The notes beneath the pieces were generated by a model. It ran no database searches. It was given only the letters and a program-made list of their open reading frames with translations, and had not been told where the DNA came from. From Nocardioides sp. LHD-245 (GTDB lineage Bacteria > Actinomycetota > Actinomycetes > Propionibacteriales > Nocardioidaceae), in assembly GCF_030929495.1 (NCBI RefSeq), contig NZ_JAVFWN010000006.1:248001-312000 (forward strand): a stretch of DNA of 64,000 nt, read 5' to 3'. This document shows positions 51,798 through 60,877 of the stretch, piece by piece (position 1 is the stretch's first letter; every line of letters starts with the position of its first letter). The position numbers and the translations under genes are program-made.

Positions 51798-53897
51798 TCA
51801 CAACTCCTCCCTGATGAACAGAGCATCGACTGCGACTGCGCCACGGCCCTCCGGCCGGACGAGGACCGGGTTCAGCTCGGCGGTGGCGAGCTGTGACCCG
51901 AAGGCGTCGGCCAGCTCGCCGAACGCGAGGACCAGATCGATCAACGCGGCCCGGTCGGCCCGCGGGGCCCCGCGGTAGCCGTCGAGAAGACGGCCGAGGG
52001 GCGAGGAGGCGAGCAGTCGCTCCACCTCCCGCCGGGTGACGGGCACGGGCGTGGTCAACGCCCGGCCGCCGAGCTCGGCGAGGACGCCGCCCGGCGCGAC
52101 GGTGAGCACCGGGCCGACCTGCGGATCCCGCACCACCCCCACCATGCACTCCACCACCGGTCCGGCGACCTGCTGCTGGACGAGGAAGCCGTCCACCGGC
52201 AGGTCGGGGGCGCCGGCCGCGACGGCCGTGCGCATCTCGGCGATGGCGCGCGCCACGGCCTCGGCACCGGCGAGCCCGGTGCGCACGCCCCCGATCTCGG
52301 TCTTGTGGGCCAGGCCGGGCGACTCGACCTTGACGACGGCGAGATCCGGCAGCGCGGCGCCGATCGCCGCGGCCGCACCCTCGTCCGCCACCAGGAAGGT
52401 GGCCGGGGTCTCGATGCCGGCGGCGGACAGCAGGTCGAGCGCCTCCTGTCCGGCGACCACGCCGCGCGCCAGCGCGCGACGCGGGACCGTCGGCCGGTCG
52501 ACCCAGGGCTCCGGGGCGGTGCCCGACGCCATCAAGGCCCCGATCGCCCTGAGCGCCGGGGTCATCGCGCCCAGGAGCGGGACGCCCTGCTCGGCCAGGG
52601 TCTCGACGATCACCGGGTCGGCCGGGCCGCCCGCCAGGCCGAAGGCCACCACCGGCGCCCCGGGCTGCGTGGCCTGCTTCGCGAGCACCCGCGCCTGCTC
52701 CCGGTACAGCTCGGCCTGGCCCTCGCATCCCTGCAGCACGTTGAGGGCGAGGGCCACCAGGCCGACCTGGGGATCGGAGCGCAGCGCCGTCAGCGCCGCG
52801 CTCGCCAGACCCGAGTCCTCCGCCGCCGCCCCCGTCAGGTCGAGCGGGTTGGCGACGGTCGCGAAGTCCGGCAGGACGTCCGCCAGCTCGGCCGTCGCCC
52901 GCTCGCCGAGGCTCGCCGCCGGGATACCGAGCTCCGTCATCCGGTCGGCGACCAGCCCGGACCCGCCGCCGGAGATCGACGCGACCGCCAGCCCCCTCGC
53001 CGTCGGGCGGACCCGGCTCGAGGCGAGGATCAGCATCTCCCGGAACTCGTCCAGGTCGTCTGCCTGCACCACGCCACAGCGGCGGAGCAGGCCGGTCAGC
53101 GCCTCACTGTGACCGGCCACCGCTCCCGTGTGGGCCAGCGCCGCTCGCTGGCCCAGCTCGGAGCGACCGACGCTCAGCGCCACCACGGTCTTGCCGAGCT
53201 CGGCGGCCCGGATCGCCGCGCGGGCGAACTCCTCGGCGTCGCGCAGGCCCTCGAGGAAGACGCCGATCACGTCGACGCCCTCGTCCTCGGCCAGCGCGGC
53301 GACGTACTGCCCGAGCGTCACCGACACCTCGTTGCCGGTCGTGATCAGGTGACTCAGGCCCAGTCCGCGACCGACCGACGAGTCGGTGACGGCGTGGGTG
53401 AGCGCTCCGGACTGCATCACGAGCGCGACCCGGCCCGCCGCGAAGGGCGTCACGATCTGCCCGCTGTAGGCGGCGAAGCCCGTCGTGGCGTTGAGGATGC
53501 CGTAACAGTTCGGGCCGCAGAGCAGGAAGCCGGACTCTCCGACGAGCCGGCTCAGGCGCTCACCACGCTCGCCGCCCGTCGTACCCTCGCCGAAGCCGCT
53601 GGCGATGAGCAGGCCCGCCTTCGCCCCGCCCGCGATCGCCTCCGCGAGTACGTCGAGCGCCGGCTCCGCACTCAGTGCGACGGCGACGAAGTCGACCGGC
53701 TCCGGCAGCGCCCCGAGGTCGGGGACCGCGTCGTAGCCGGCGATGCTCGCGGCGGTCGGGTGGACGGGATGGATGCGCGCGGTCGATCCGAACCGGCGCA
53801 GGTTCTGCAGGATCTGGCTACCGCGGTTGCCGCGCGGCGAGGCGCCGACCACGGCGATCGAGGCGGGATTCAGCAGCGCCGCGAGATCCGCCATCAT
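51798..53897 (-). CDS. ADP-forming acyl-CoA synthetase (acetyl-CoA synthetase-like)
   Basis: A 699-residue fused alpha-beta NDP-forming acyl-CoA synthetase. N-terminal CoA-binding domain (VVGASPRGNRGSQILQNL), succinyl-CoA-ligase-like domain with the phospho-His region ALAHTGAVAGH, and C-terminal ATP-grasp (VVKVESPGLAHKTEIGGVRTG, GPVVECMVGVVRDPQ). It would activate a carboxylic acid to its CoA thioester, or make ATP from a thioester. Overlaps the crotonase gene by four bases. Confidence 0.82.
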   Translation of the reverse strand: MMADLAALLNPASIAVVGASPRGNRGSQILQNLRRFGSTARIHPVHPTAASIAGYDAVPDLGALPEPVDFVAVALSAEPALDVLAEAIAGGAKAGLLIASGFGEGTTGGERGERLSRLVGESGFLLCGPNCYGILNATTGFAAYSGQIVTPFAAGRVALVMQSGALTHAVTDSSVGRGLGLSHLITTGNEVSVTLGQYVAALAEDEGVDVIGVFLEGLRDAEEFARAAIRAAELGKTVVALSVGRSELGQRAALAHTGAVAGHSEALTGLLRRCGVVQADDLDEFREMLILASSRVRPTARGLAVASISGGGSGLVADRMTELGIPAASLGERATAELADVLPDFATVANPLDLTGAAAEDSGLASAALTALRSDPQVGLVALALNVLQGCEGQAELYREQARVLAKQATQPGAPVVAFGLAGGPADPVIVETLAEQGVPLLGAMTPALRAIGALMASGTAPEPWVDRPTVPRRALARGVVAGQEALDLLSAAGIETPATFLVADEGAAAAIGAALPDLAVVKVESPGLAHKTEIGGVRTGLAGAEAVARAIAEMRTAVAAGAPDLPVDGFLVQQQVAGPVVECMVGVVRDPQVGPVLTVAPGGVLAELGGRALTTPVPVTRREVERLLASSPLGRLLDGYRGAPRADRAALIDLVLAFGELADAFGSQLATAELNPVLVRPEGRGAVAVDALFIREEL

Positions 53898-54745
53898 CGC
53901 TCTCCGTAGGGGGTGTCCCGCTCACGGAGGAAGGCCCCCATGCCCTGCTCCGCGAGGATGCTCATGAGCCGCTCCTTCTCGGTCACCCCGTTCGAGGCCA
54001 GGAGGTAGGTGTCGATATAGCGGTGCGCGTCCTGTGCGGCCTTGAAGCCCTGGATGTCGAGCGTGAGCCGGACCGCCCGCTTGGCCAGCGTCGCGGCGTA
54101 CGCCGGCGCGTGCGCGACCCGCTCGGCCAGCCGCTGCGCCTCGACCAGCAACTGGTCGGCCGGGACGACGCGGTTGACCAGGCCGGCCTCGCGCGCCCGC
54201 TCGGCGGAGAGCCGGTCGCCGGTCAGATAGAGCTCGTTGAAGGCCTTGAACTGCATGAGCCAGGGCAGCATCAGCAGTGGTGAGAGGGCGCCGTGCCGGA
54301 TCTCGGGCTCGGAGAGGAAGGCGTTCTCGGCGGCGATGGTCAGGTCGCCCACCACCGCGAGGTTGCAGCCACCGGCGATGGCGCCTCCGTTCAACGCGGT
54401 GATCACCGGCTTGTCGCAGTACCAGATCTTGCTGATGATCGCGGCGTTGCCGCGGGTGTGGTCGTCCCACTCCTGGGAGTTGTCCGGAAGCCCGTCGGCG
54501 TCGAGGTCGATCCCCGAACAGAAGATCCGGTCGCCGGCGGCCGTGAGCACGATGGCCCGCACCGCGGGATCGGAGCCCGCCTCGTCGAAGGCTCGCCCCA
54601 GCTCCGCGAAGGTCTGCTGGCGCAGGGCGTTGTGCTTGGCCGGTCGGTTCAGCGTGATCGTGGCGACGCCCGCGGTCACGGTGACCAGCAGGTCCTCGTA
54701 GCCGTCGGCGCCCACGGCTGCCGGCGCGGTCGTGGTCGTGGTCAT
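53894..54745 (-). CDS. enoyl-CoA hydratase/isomerase family protein
   Basis: A 283-residue crotonase-fold protein. ATITLNRPAKHNAL, DRIFCSGIDL and NGGAIAGGCNLAVVGD form the CoA and oxyanion-hole regions. The first catalytic Glu of true hydratases (GGGxE) is Asn here (GGCNLA), while the second Glu is kept in SEPEIRHGALSP, so it may be an isomerase, hydrolase or other crotonase rather than a hydratase. The start was set at the ATG giving TTTTTAPAAV. Confidence 0.8.
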   Translation of the reverse strand: MTTTTTAPAAVGADGYEDLLVTVTAGVATITLNRPAKHNALRQQTFAELGRAFDEAGSDPAVRAIVLTAAGDRIFCSGIDLDADGLPDNSQEWDDHTRGNAAIISKIWYCDKPVITALNGGAIAGGCNLAVVGDLTIAAENAFLSEPEIRHGALSPLLMLPWLMQFKAFNELYLTGDRLSAERAREAGLVNRVVPADQLLVEAQRLAERVAHAPAYAATLAKRAVRLTLDIQGFKAAQDAHRYIDTYLLASNGVTEKERLMSILAEQGMGAFLRERDTPYGER

Positions 54746-54749
54746 GTCC

Positions 54750-56021
54750 TCAGCTCCGTCCGTCGTTCTCGTCCGCCGCCGCGACCAGCGCGACCGTGTT
54801 GCCGAAGACCTGCTCGCCACGCCCCATCTCGGCGTGCACCCGCGGGAGGTCGGCGAAGGGCACGACCCGGCCGACGCACGGATCGATCCGGCCGTCCCGG
54901 ACGAGGTCGTTGTAGGCGCGAGCCTGCACGTCGTTGGTCCCGTGGCTGCCCTGCAGCCGCTTCTGGCGCGTCCAGTGGTAGCGGAGGTCGACCATCGCGT
55001 CGTAGCCGGTGGTCCCGGCGCAGACGACCACCATGCCGCCCGGCTCGCAGACGAAGACGCTGGTCGGGATCGTCGAGCTGCCGGGGTGCTCGAACACGAT
55101 CGCCGGGTCCTTGCGCTCCCCCACGATGTCCCAGATCGCCTTGCCGAAGCGTCGGGCCTCGGCCGTCCATGCCTTCTGTCCGGCCGCGTCGTCGACCAGC
55201 GGCGGGATGCCCCAGTGGGAGAAGTCGCTCCGGTTGATGTATCCGATCGCGCCGAGCTTCTCGGCGTACTGACCGCGCTCGTCGTCGGAGACGACCGCGA
55301 CCGCCCGGGCGCCCGCGCGGCTCGCCAGCTGGATCGCCTGGGTGCCGAGTCCGCCCGACCCTCCCCAGACGAGGACGACGTCACCGGCCTGCAGCGTGTT
55401 GCCGGCCCAGCCGTGCAGCATGCGGTACGCCGTGGTGCCCACCAGGGTCGGTGCCGCCGCCTCGGCCCAGCTGAGTCGGCTCGCCTTGGGCAGCACCTGG
55501 TGCGCCTGGACGCGCGCGAACTGGGCGAAGGAGCCGAAGTTCGTGTTGTAGCCCCAGATCTGCGCGCTCGGCGCGATCATCGGGTCCTTGCCGCCGGCGA
55601 TCCAGGGGTCCGCGGGATCCCAGTGGCCGGGGTGGACGATGACCTCGTCGCCGACGTGGACATCGCTGACGGCCTCGCCGGTCGCGTAGACGATGCCCGA
55701 CGCGTCGGATCCGCCGATGTGGAAGTCGTACGGCTCGCCCGCCCGCTGCCGGGCGGCGATCACGTCGACCGGGTAGCCGCGCGCCGCCCAGACGTTGTTG
55801 TAGTTGACGCCGGCGGCCTGGACGCCGATGAGGACCTCGTCCGGCCCGATCGGGGGAACCTCGATCCGCTCCTCGACCTGGAACGCGGTCTGCGGGTCAC
55901 CGAACCGCTCCGCCCTCACGACGAGGGCGGTCATGTGACTCGGCACCTCGCCCGGCTCGGGCAGCTGCCCCAGGGGGACCGATCCCTCGAACGTCGCCGC
56001 TGACGTGCGGTGCTCGCTCAC
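54750..56021 (-). CDS. crotonyl-CoA carboxylase/reductase paralogue
   Basis: A 423-residue relative of CCR: GVNYNNVWAARG, IWGYNTNFGSFAQFARVQAHQVLPK, VWGGSGGLGTQAIQLA (NADPH) and VFEHPGSSTIPTSVF match family blocks. The CO2-pocket pair Phe-Glu of the true enzyme is Tyr158-Asn159, while NYN (73-75) and the His in GSHGTND remain. It may reduce an enoyl-CoA without, or with poor, carboxylation. GTG start with GGAGG upstream; first gene of the operon facing the IclR regulator. Confidence 0.8.
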   Translation of the reverse strand: MSEHRTSAATFEGSVPLGQLPEPGEVPSHMTALVVRAERFGDPQTAFQVEERIEVPPIGPDEVLIGVQAAGVNYNNVWAARGYPVDVIAARQRAGEPYDFHIGGSDASGIVYATGEAVSDVHVGDEVIVHPGHWDPADPWIAGGKDPMIAPSAQIWGYNTNFGSFAQFARVQAHQVLPKASRLSWAEAAAPTLVGTTAYRMLHGWAGNTLQAGDVVLVWGGSGGLGTQAIQLASRAGARAVAVVSDDERGQYAEKLGAIGYINRSDFSHWGIPPLVDDAAGQKAWTAEARRFGKAIWDIVGERKDPAIVFEHPGSSTIPTSVFVCEPGGMVVVCAGTTGYDAMVDLRYHWTRQKRLQGSHGTNDVQARAYNDLVRDGRIDPCVGRVVPFADLPRVHAEMGRGEQVFGNTVALVAAADENDGRS

Positions 56022-56196
56022 GTTGCCTCCTTCGTTCCCCACCTCCTGTGGCGGAGATCACTTGGTGGCCCGATTGAAGCAGTACGTCTCGCAGAACGAC
56101 ACCATTTACCAGATCTTTTCTGCTGTGCAAGACAAACAGGTTGGTCGTGGGTAGTCTCGTGTCGGTCGGCCCACCCTGAGAGCGAGAGGTTCTGCC
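56022..56196. promoter_or_regulatory. divergent control region of the catabolic operon and IclR gene
   Basis: Contains a dyad GCAGAA (56091-56096) and TTCTGC (56118-56123), 21 bp apart, in a locally AT-richer stretch. This is a reasonable binding site for the IclR protein encoded beside it and would control both directions. Confidence 0.4.
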
Positions 56197-56979
56197 ATGA
56201 GCGACCCCCATCCGGAGCCGAGGCCCGCGTACCTCATCGACTCGGCGGAGAACGCGCTACGGATCCTGATGCAGCTGCGCAACGCCCCGGAGATCCGCGT
56301 GACCCAGGTCAGCGACGAGCTCGGTGTCGCCCGATCGACGGCGCACCGTCTGCTCTCGACCCTCACCTACGTGGGCTTCCTCCGCCACGACCCGATCCGC
56401 CGGGCCTATGTGCCGGGCAGCGTGCTCGTCGAGATCGCGCTCGCCTCGACCGGCCATCGCCAGCTGAGGCAGGTCGCCATGCCACACATCGTCCGGCTGT
56501 CGAAGGAGGTCGAGTGGACCATCCATCTCTCCGTCCTCGAAGGCTCCGACATCCGGTTCATCGACGGCGCGGAGAGCCCGCGTCCGGTCCGGGTGACCGC
56601 GCGCGTCGGCTCTCGGTTCCCCGCCCACAGCACGAGCAGCGGCAAGGTCCTGCTCGCCGACCTCCCGAGCAAGCACCTGCGCAGCCTCTACCCCGACCGT
56701 CCGGCGCCGGTCACCGAGCACACCGTCGACTCCCTGGCCGTGCTGGAGCGTGAGCTCGCCACCGTGCGCGACCAGGGCTACGCCACCAATCTGGGCGAGA
56801 ACGAGATCGGACTCCACGCCGTGTCCGTCCCCATCCGCACCGAGCGGTCCGGGCTCGTGGCCGCCATGGCCGCCGCTCGACCGTCGGTCACCGCCGCGCC
56901 GGCCGAGTTCCCCGAGATCATCGCCCGGCTCCGCTCGACCGCGGCCGAGATCGCCCGCCAACTGGAGGCCGTCGAGTGA
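56197..56979 (+). CDS. IclR-family transcriptional regulator
   Basis: A 260-residue regulator: winged HTH at about 15-75 (VTQVSDELGVARSTAHRLLSTL) and an effector domain (VGSRFPAHSTSSGKVLLADLP, GENEIGLHAVSVPI). IclR proteins usually control adjacent catabolic genes and respond to a pathway acid or CoA ester, so it probably controls the divergent seven-gene operon. Confidence 0.88.
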   Translation: MSDPHPEPRPAYLIDSAENALRILMQLRNAPEIRVTQVSDELGVARSTAHRLLSTLTYVGFLRHDPIRRAYVPGSVLVEIALASTGHRQLRQVAMPHIVRLSKEVEWTIHLSVLEGSDIRFIDGAESPRPVRVTARVGSRFPAHSTSSGKVLLADLPSKHLRSLYPDRPAPVTEHTVDSLAVLERELATVRDQGYATNLGENEIGLHAVSVPIRTERSGLVAAMAAARPSVTAAPAEFPEIIARLRSTAAEIARQLEAVE

Positions 56980-57015
56980 GTCGCGTGGGTCCGACGAGCC
57001 GAGGGGATCCGGCGT

Positions 57016-57813
57016 TCAGTCCCCGAGGAACCTGCGCAGCACCTCGAGGAAGAGCTCGGGACGCTCGGAGTGCAGCCAGTGTCCGGTGTCCTTGAGGGTC
57101 ACCTTGCGGTTGCGCGGGAACCAGCGGTCCATCGCGGGCTCGTACTCCGGCAGGACGTACGACGAGCGCGCGCCGGCCAGCCACAGCACCGGGCCGTCGT
57201 ACGCCGGCAGGTCGGCGAGCTCCGCCTCGGGCCAGGCGCTGATGACCGCGAGATCCCGGTCGAGCACGTCGAGGTTGACCTGCCAGGCCCATCCCGAAGG
57301 CGCGGCGGGATCACGGCGGAGGTTCTGGAGCAGGAACGAGCGCACCGTCGGGTCCGGCACGGCCGGTTCGAGCAGCCGGTCCGCGTCCGCGCGGTGCACC
57401 ACCTGGCCCAGGTCCATCCCACGCATCGCGGCGATGTAGCCCGGGAACTCGCGACTCTCGGGGTAGGCCACCGGCGAGATGTCGGCGACGCACAGCCGCT
57501 CGACCCGCTCCGGGTGGAGCAGGGCGAGCACCATGGCCACCTTGCCCCCGAGCGAGTGCCCGACCACCGTCACCGGCTCGTCGTCGTCCCCGAGCCAGTC
57601 GGTCAGCGTCGACAGGACGTCGGCCGCGGCCGCCGCGAAGTCGAACCGCTCCGGCCACGGCGAGCGCCCGTGGTGCGGCAGGTCGACCAACAGCACCCGG
57701 TGCCGCTCGGCCAGCTGCTTGGCGACGCCGGTCCAGTTCTTTCCCTGGCCGAACAGGCCGTGGAGGAAGACCACACGGCTCCCGGTGGAACCGAGAGCCG
57801 TGTGGTGAAGCAT
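57016..57813 (-). CDS. alpha/beta hydrolase
   Basis: A 265-residue hydrolase: oxyanion region VVFLHGLFGQGKNW, nucleophile elbow GHSLGGKVA with its Ser, and catalytic His in KDTGHWLHSERP; the acid is probably in the AGARSSY region. It resembles YbfF-type esterases. Converges on the IclR gene; no clear partner. An additional Met codon precedes the chosen start. Confidence 0.8.
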   Translation of the reverse strand: MLHHTALGSTGSRVVFLHGLFGQGKNWTGVAKQLAERHRVLLVDLPHHGRSPWPERFDFAAAAADVLSTLTDWLGDDDEPVTVVGHSLGGKVAMVLALLHPERVERLCVADISPVAYPESREFPGYIAAMRGMDLGQVVHRADADRLLEPAVPDPTVRSFLLQNLRRDPAAPSGWAWQVNLDVLDRDLAVISAWPEAELADLPAYDGPVLWLAGARSSYVLPEYEPAMDRWFPRNRKVTLKDTGHWLHSERPELFLEVLRRFLGD

Positions 57814-57906
57814 CACGCGCCGAGCCTATCGGCCCCGTCGCCCGGCTCCGAACCCCGCCGTCCGTCACCCGTCGATTGGTCACAAACCGCACGCCTGGAG
57901 CCCGAA

Positions 57907-57936
57907 TTGTTGCGGTTTGGGACCAAACCGCAACAA
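57907..57936. terminator. 30-bp palindromic terminator
   Basis: TTGTTGCGGTTTGG pairs perfectly with CCAAACCGCAACAA around a 2-bp centre, just beyond the stop of the dehydrogenase gene. The 14-bp arms make a strong hairpin on both strands. Confidence 0.6.
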
Positions 57937-57946
57937 CGTGGCCAGC

Positions 57947-59113
57947 TCAGTACGTGTGGAAGCCCTTGCCGGTCTTGCGCCCCAGCTCGCCCGCGTCGAC
58001 CTTGGCGACCAGGGTCGCCGCGGGCGCGAAGCCGGGCTCTCCGAACTCTCCGTGCAGCTCCTTCTGGATGGCCAGCGACACGTCGTTGCCGACCACGTCG
58101 AGCAGCTCGAAGGGACCCATCGGGAGGCCGGCGGTCTCCTTGATCGCGGCGTCGATGGTCGCCAGCTCCTCGCCGCTCTCGGCGAGCTTGATCGCGTCGT
58201 TGAGGTAGGGGAACAGCAGCAGGTTGACGATGAAGCCCGCCCGGTCACCGGCCGAGACGCCGACCTTGCCGACATTGGCGGTCAGCGCGCGCACGGTCTC
58301 GTCGACGTCGGCGGACGTGGCGGCGGTCGTGATGATCTCGACCAGCTTCATGACCGGCGCCGGGTTGAAGAAGTGCATGCCGATGACGTCCTGCGGGCGC
58401 CCGGTGGCCTCGCCCAGCTTGGTGATCGGGAGCGAGGACGTCGTGGTCGCGAGGATGGCGCCAGGCTTGGCGATCCGGTCGAGGTCGCGGAAGAGCTGGA
58501 GCTTGAGCTCGAGGTCCTCGGCGATGGCCTCCACGACGATGTCGACGCCGCCCAGCGCCTCGCGCTCGGTCGAGCCGGTCAGGCGACCGAGCAGCGCGTC
58601 CTTGTCGCCCTCGGTGCCCTTGCCCTTGGCGATGGCGCGGTCGAGGTTCTTCGTGATGTAGCCGATGACGCCGTCCAGCTTGTCCTGGCCGCGCCCGACG
58701 AAGACGACGTCGTACCCGGCCTGGGCGAACACCTGGACGATGCCCGAGGCCATCGTGCCGGTGCCGACGACCCCGACGGTCCTGATCTCGTGCTTGAAGG
58801 CCGGCGCGGCGGCCTCGCCCGCGGCGGCCGCCTCGTCGGCGAAGGTGCGCCCCTCGGCGACGAGCTTGTCGAACAGACCGGCCGGCTCGTGCAGGTGGTC
58901 GCCGGTCTCGGCGAAGCGCGCGGCCAGCTGGTCGCGGACCTGAGCGACGCCGATCTCGTCCACGACCGTCAGCGGACCCTTGGGGTAGCCGCAGCCGAAG
59001 CGCATGGCCGCGTCGATGTCGCTCACCGAGGCGTAGCCCGACTCGTAGGTGCGGACCGCATGGTTGAGGTACGGCAGCACCAGCGTGTTGAAGATCTGCT
59101 CGCTCGAAGTCAT
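57947..59113 (-). CDS. 3-hydroxyacyl-CoA dehydrogenase with extra N-terminal domain
   Basis: A 388-residue protein. Residues about 5-90 resemble the C-terminal dimerisation domain of the family (FGCGYPKGPLTVVDEIG), followed by the NAD domain (VGVVGTGTMASGI near 113) and the normal C-terminal domain (AGFIVNLLLFPYLNDAI, ETAGLPMGPFELLD). Catalytic His lies in GMHFFNPAPVMKLVE. So the C-terminal-type domain occurs twice. It oxidises 3-hydroxybutyryl-CoA or related thioesters, linking to the CoA pathways here. Confidence 0.85.
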   Translation of the reverse strand: MTSSEQIFNTLVLPYLNHAVRTYESGYASVSDIDAAMRFGCGYPKGPLTVVDEIGVAQVRDQLAARFAETGDHLHEPAGLFDKLVAEGRTFADEAAAAGEAAAPAFKHEIRTVGVVGTGTMASGIVQVFAQAGYDVVFVGRGQDKLDGVIGYITKNLDRAIAKGKGTEGDKDALLGRLTGSTEREALGGVDIVVEAIAEDLELKLQLFRDLDRIAKPGAILATTTSSLPITKLGEATGRPQDVIGMHFFNPAPVMKLVEIITTAATSADVDETVRALTANVGKVGVSAGDRAGFIVNLLLFPYLNDAIKLAESGEELATIDAAIKETAGLPMGPFELLDVVGNDVSLAIQKELHGEFGEPGFAPAATLVAKVDAGELGRKTGKGFHTY

Positions 59114-59196
59114 GGGCCGGATTCTGACACCCGGGAGGGGCCCTGACTACCCGTCGGTAACCCTCGGAGAGCGATCGAGACAGAGGTCACAGAGAC

Positions 59197-59499
59197 TCAG
59201 TCCCGTGGCCGCGGTACGACGACCCGCACCACCTTCGAGCGGGCGGTCTGCCCGCGGACCAGCTGCACCGCCGAGCGCCGTACGCCGAGCTCCTTGGCCA
59301 GCCACCGCACGAGCTCGTCGTTCGCCCGACCGTCCACCGGCGGCGACGCCAGCCGGACCTTGAGCTCGGCCCCGTCGACGCCGGTCGGCCCGACCACGCC
59401 GGTGCGGGACGCACCCGGCTGCACCCGGACGGCGAGCAGCCAGGACGTCGTACTCCCCCGCTCCGGACGCCACCACGGCTGGTCGGGCTCGATCTCCAC
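59197..59499 (-). CDS. DUF167/YggU-family protein
   Basis: A 100-residue member of the YggU family: [35 protein letters not shown] and a C-terminal strand KVVRVVVP. Conserved small protein of unknown function, divergent from nucS. Confidence 0.85.
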   Translation of the reverse strand: MEIEPDQPWWRPERGSTTSWLLAVRVQPGASRTGVVGPTGVDGAELKVRLASPPVDGRANDELVRWLAKELGVRRSAVQLVRGQTARSKVVRVVVPRPRD

Positions 59500-59524
59500 A
59501 CGGAGGACTGTAGATTCGTCGCTC

Positions 59525-60223
59525 GTGAGACTCGTCGTGGCGCGCTGCCAGGTGGACTATGCAGGCCGGTTGACCGCACATCTCCCGATGGCGACGCGGG
59601 TGCTCATGCTCAAGGCGGACGGCTCGGTCCTGGTGCACTCCGACGGCGGCTCCTACAAGCCGCTCAACTGGATGTCGCCACCGTGCACCGTCCGCGAGGG
59701 CGAGGACGACGAGGGCCGGGTCGAGTGGACGGTCACCGCACGGGCCGCCAAGGGCCAGGCGCCCGACACGCTGCGGATCCTCATCGACGAGATCCACCAC
59801 GACACGCAGCACGACCTCGGCATCGACCCGGGCCTGCAGAAGGACGGCGTCGAGAAGCATCTGCAGGAGCTTCTCGCGGAGCATCCCGCGACCCTCTCCG
59901 ACGGCCTGACCCTGGTCCGCCGCGAGTTCCCGACCGCCATCGGCCCGGTCGACCTGATGTGCCGCGACGGCGCCGGCCTGTCGGTCGCCGTCGAGATCAA
60001 GCGGCGCGGCGAGATCGACGGCGTCGAGCAGCTCACCCGCTACCTCGAGCTCCTCAACCGCGACCCGCTGCTCACCGGCAAGGGCGCGGTGCGCGGCATC
60101 TTCGCCGCCCAGGAGATCAAGCCCCAGGCCCGGGTCCTCGCCGAGGACCGGGGGATCTCCTGCGCGGTGATCGACTACGACGCCCTCCGCGGCATCGACA
60201 ACGCCGAAGACCGGCTGTTCTGA
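59525..60223 (+). CDS. nucS: mismatch-repair endonuclease NucS
   Basis: A 232-residue NucS/EndoMS, which carries out non-canonical mismatch repair in actinobacteria lacking MutS/MutL. N-terminal DNA-binding domain ([20 protein letters not shown]) and C-terminal PD-(D/E)xK nuclease with Asp143 in GPVDLMCRD and Glu157/Lys159 in VEIKRRG. The tail EDRLF fits the beta-clamp-binding end known for the family. TAGATT eight bases before the GTG indicates a leaderless message. Confidence 0.92.
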   Translation: MRLVVARCQVDYAGRLTAHLPMATRVLMLKADGSVLVHSDGGSYKPLNWMSPPCTVREGEDDEGRVEWTVTARAAKGQAPDTLRILIDEIHHDTQHDLGIDPGLQKDGVEKHLQELLAEHPATLSDGLTLVRREFPTAIGPVDLMCRDGAGLSVAVEIKRRGEIDGVEQLTRYLELLNRDPLLTGKGAVRGIFAAQEIKPQARVLAEDRGISCAVIDYDALRGIDNAEDRLF

Positions 60224-60234
60224 GCCCGGCCGCG

Positions 60235-60861
60235 ATGACGCCGATCTTCCACCTCGCCCTGCTCCGCGACTGGGAGGCGGCGCAGCGCGTGGGCAGCTAC
60301 ACCGTCTCGACCCGCGACCGGTCACTGGCCGACGTCGGGTTCATCCACGCCAGCCGCGCCGACCAGTGGACCGGCGTGCGCGACCTCTTCTACGCCGACG
60401 TCACCGAGCCGATGGTGCTGCTGCAGATCGACCCGGCGCGGCTCGACGTACCGGTCGTCGAGGAGGCTCCCGAGCCCGGTGCCGAGACGACCTTCCCCCA
60501 CATCTACGGCCCCCTGCCCGTGGCGGCGGTGGTCAAGGCCATCCCGCTCCCGGGCAGCGCCGACGGCGTGGCGACGCAGCCGGCCGGGGCGCCGCTCCCG
60601 ACGGCCCCGGTCGCTGCCGGGTCGGCCACGCCCGCACCCGCGGACCGCGCGCCCACCGAGAGCTTCTCGCGGCTCTACTTCCGCGAGATGTTCTACAACG
60701 TGGCCCTGCTGTGCGTCGTCCTCGCCGTCGGCCTGCTGGGCGCGATCGTGGGCCACGCCGTGTCGGACGACGGCGGGAGGGGCGTCGGCGGCCTGGTCGG
60801 CGTCGCTCTCGGCATCGCGGCGGCGGTGTTGCTGTTCCGCCGGCGGCACGCGGGCAGCTGA
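60235..60861 (+). CDS. DUF952-domain protein with membrane tail
   Basis: A 208-residue protein. Residues 1-105 form a DUF952 domain (IFHLALLRDWEAA, GFIHASRADQWTGV, FPHIYGPLPVAAV); a Pro/Ala linker and two membrane helices (MFYNVALLCVVLAVGLLGAIV and GGLVGVALGIAAAVLLF) follow. DUF952 proteins are normally soluble and short, so the membrane anchor is an addition. Function unknown. Confidence 0.75.
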   Translation: MTPIFHLALLRDWEAAQRVGSYTVSTRDRSLADVGFIHASRADQWTGVRDLFYADVTEPMVLLQIDPARLDVPVVEEAPEPGAETTFPHIYGPLPVAAVVKAIPLPGSADGVATQPAGAPLPTAPVAAGSATPAPADRAPTESFSRLYFREMFYNVALLCVVLAVGLLGAIVGHAVSDDGGRGVGGLVGVALGIAAAVLLFRRRHAGS

Positions 60862-60877
60862 GCGCCCGCGGCGACAG

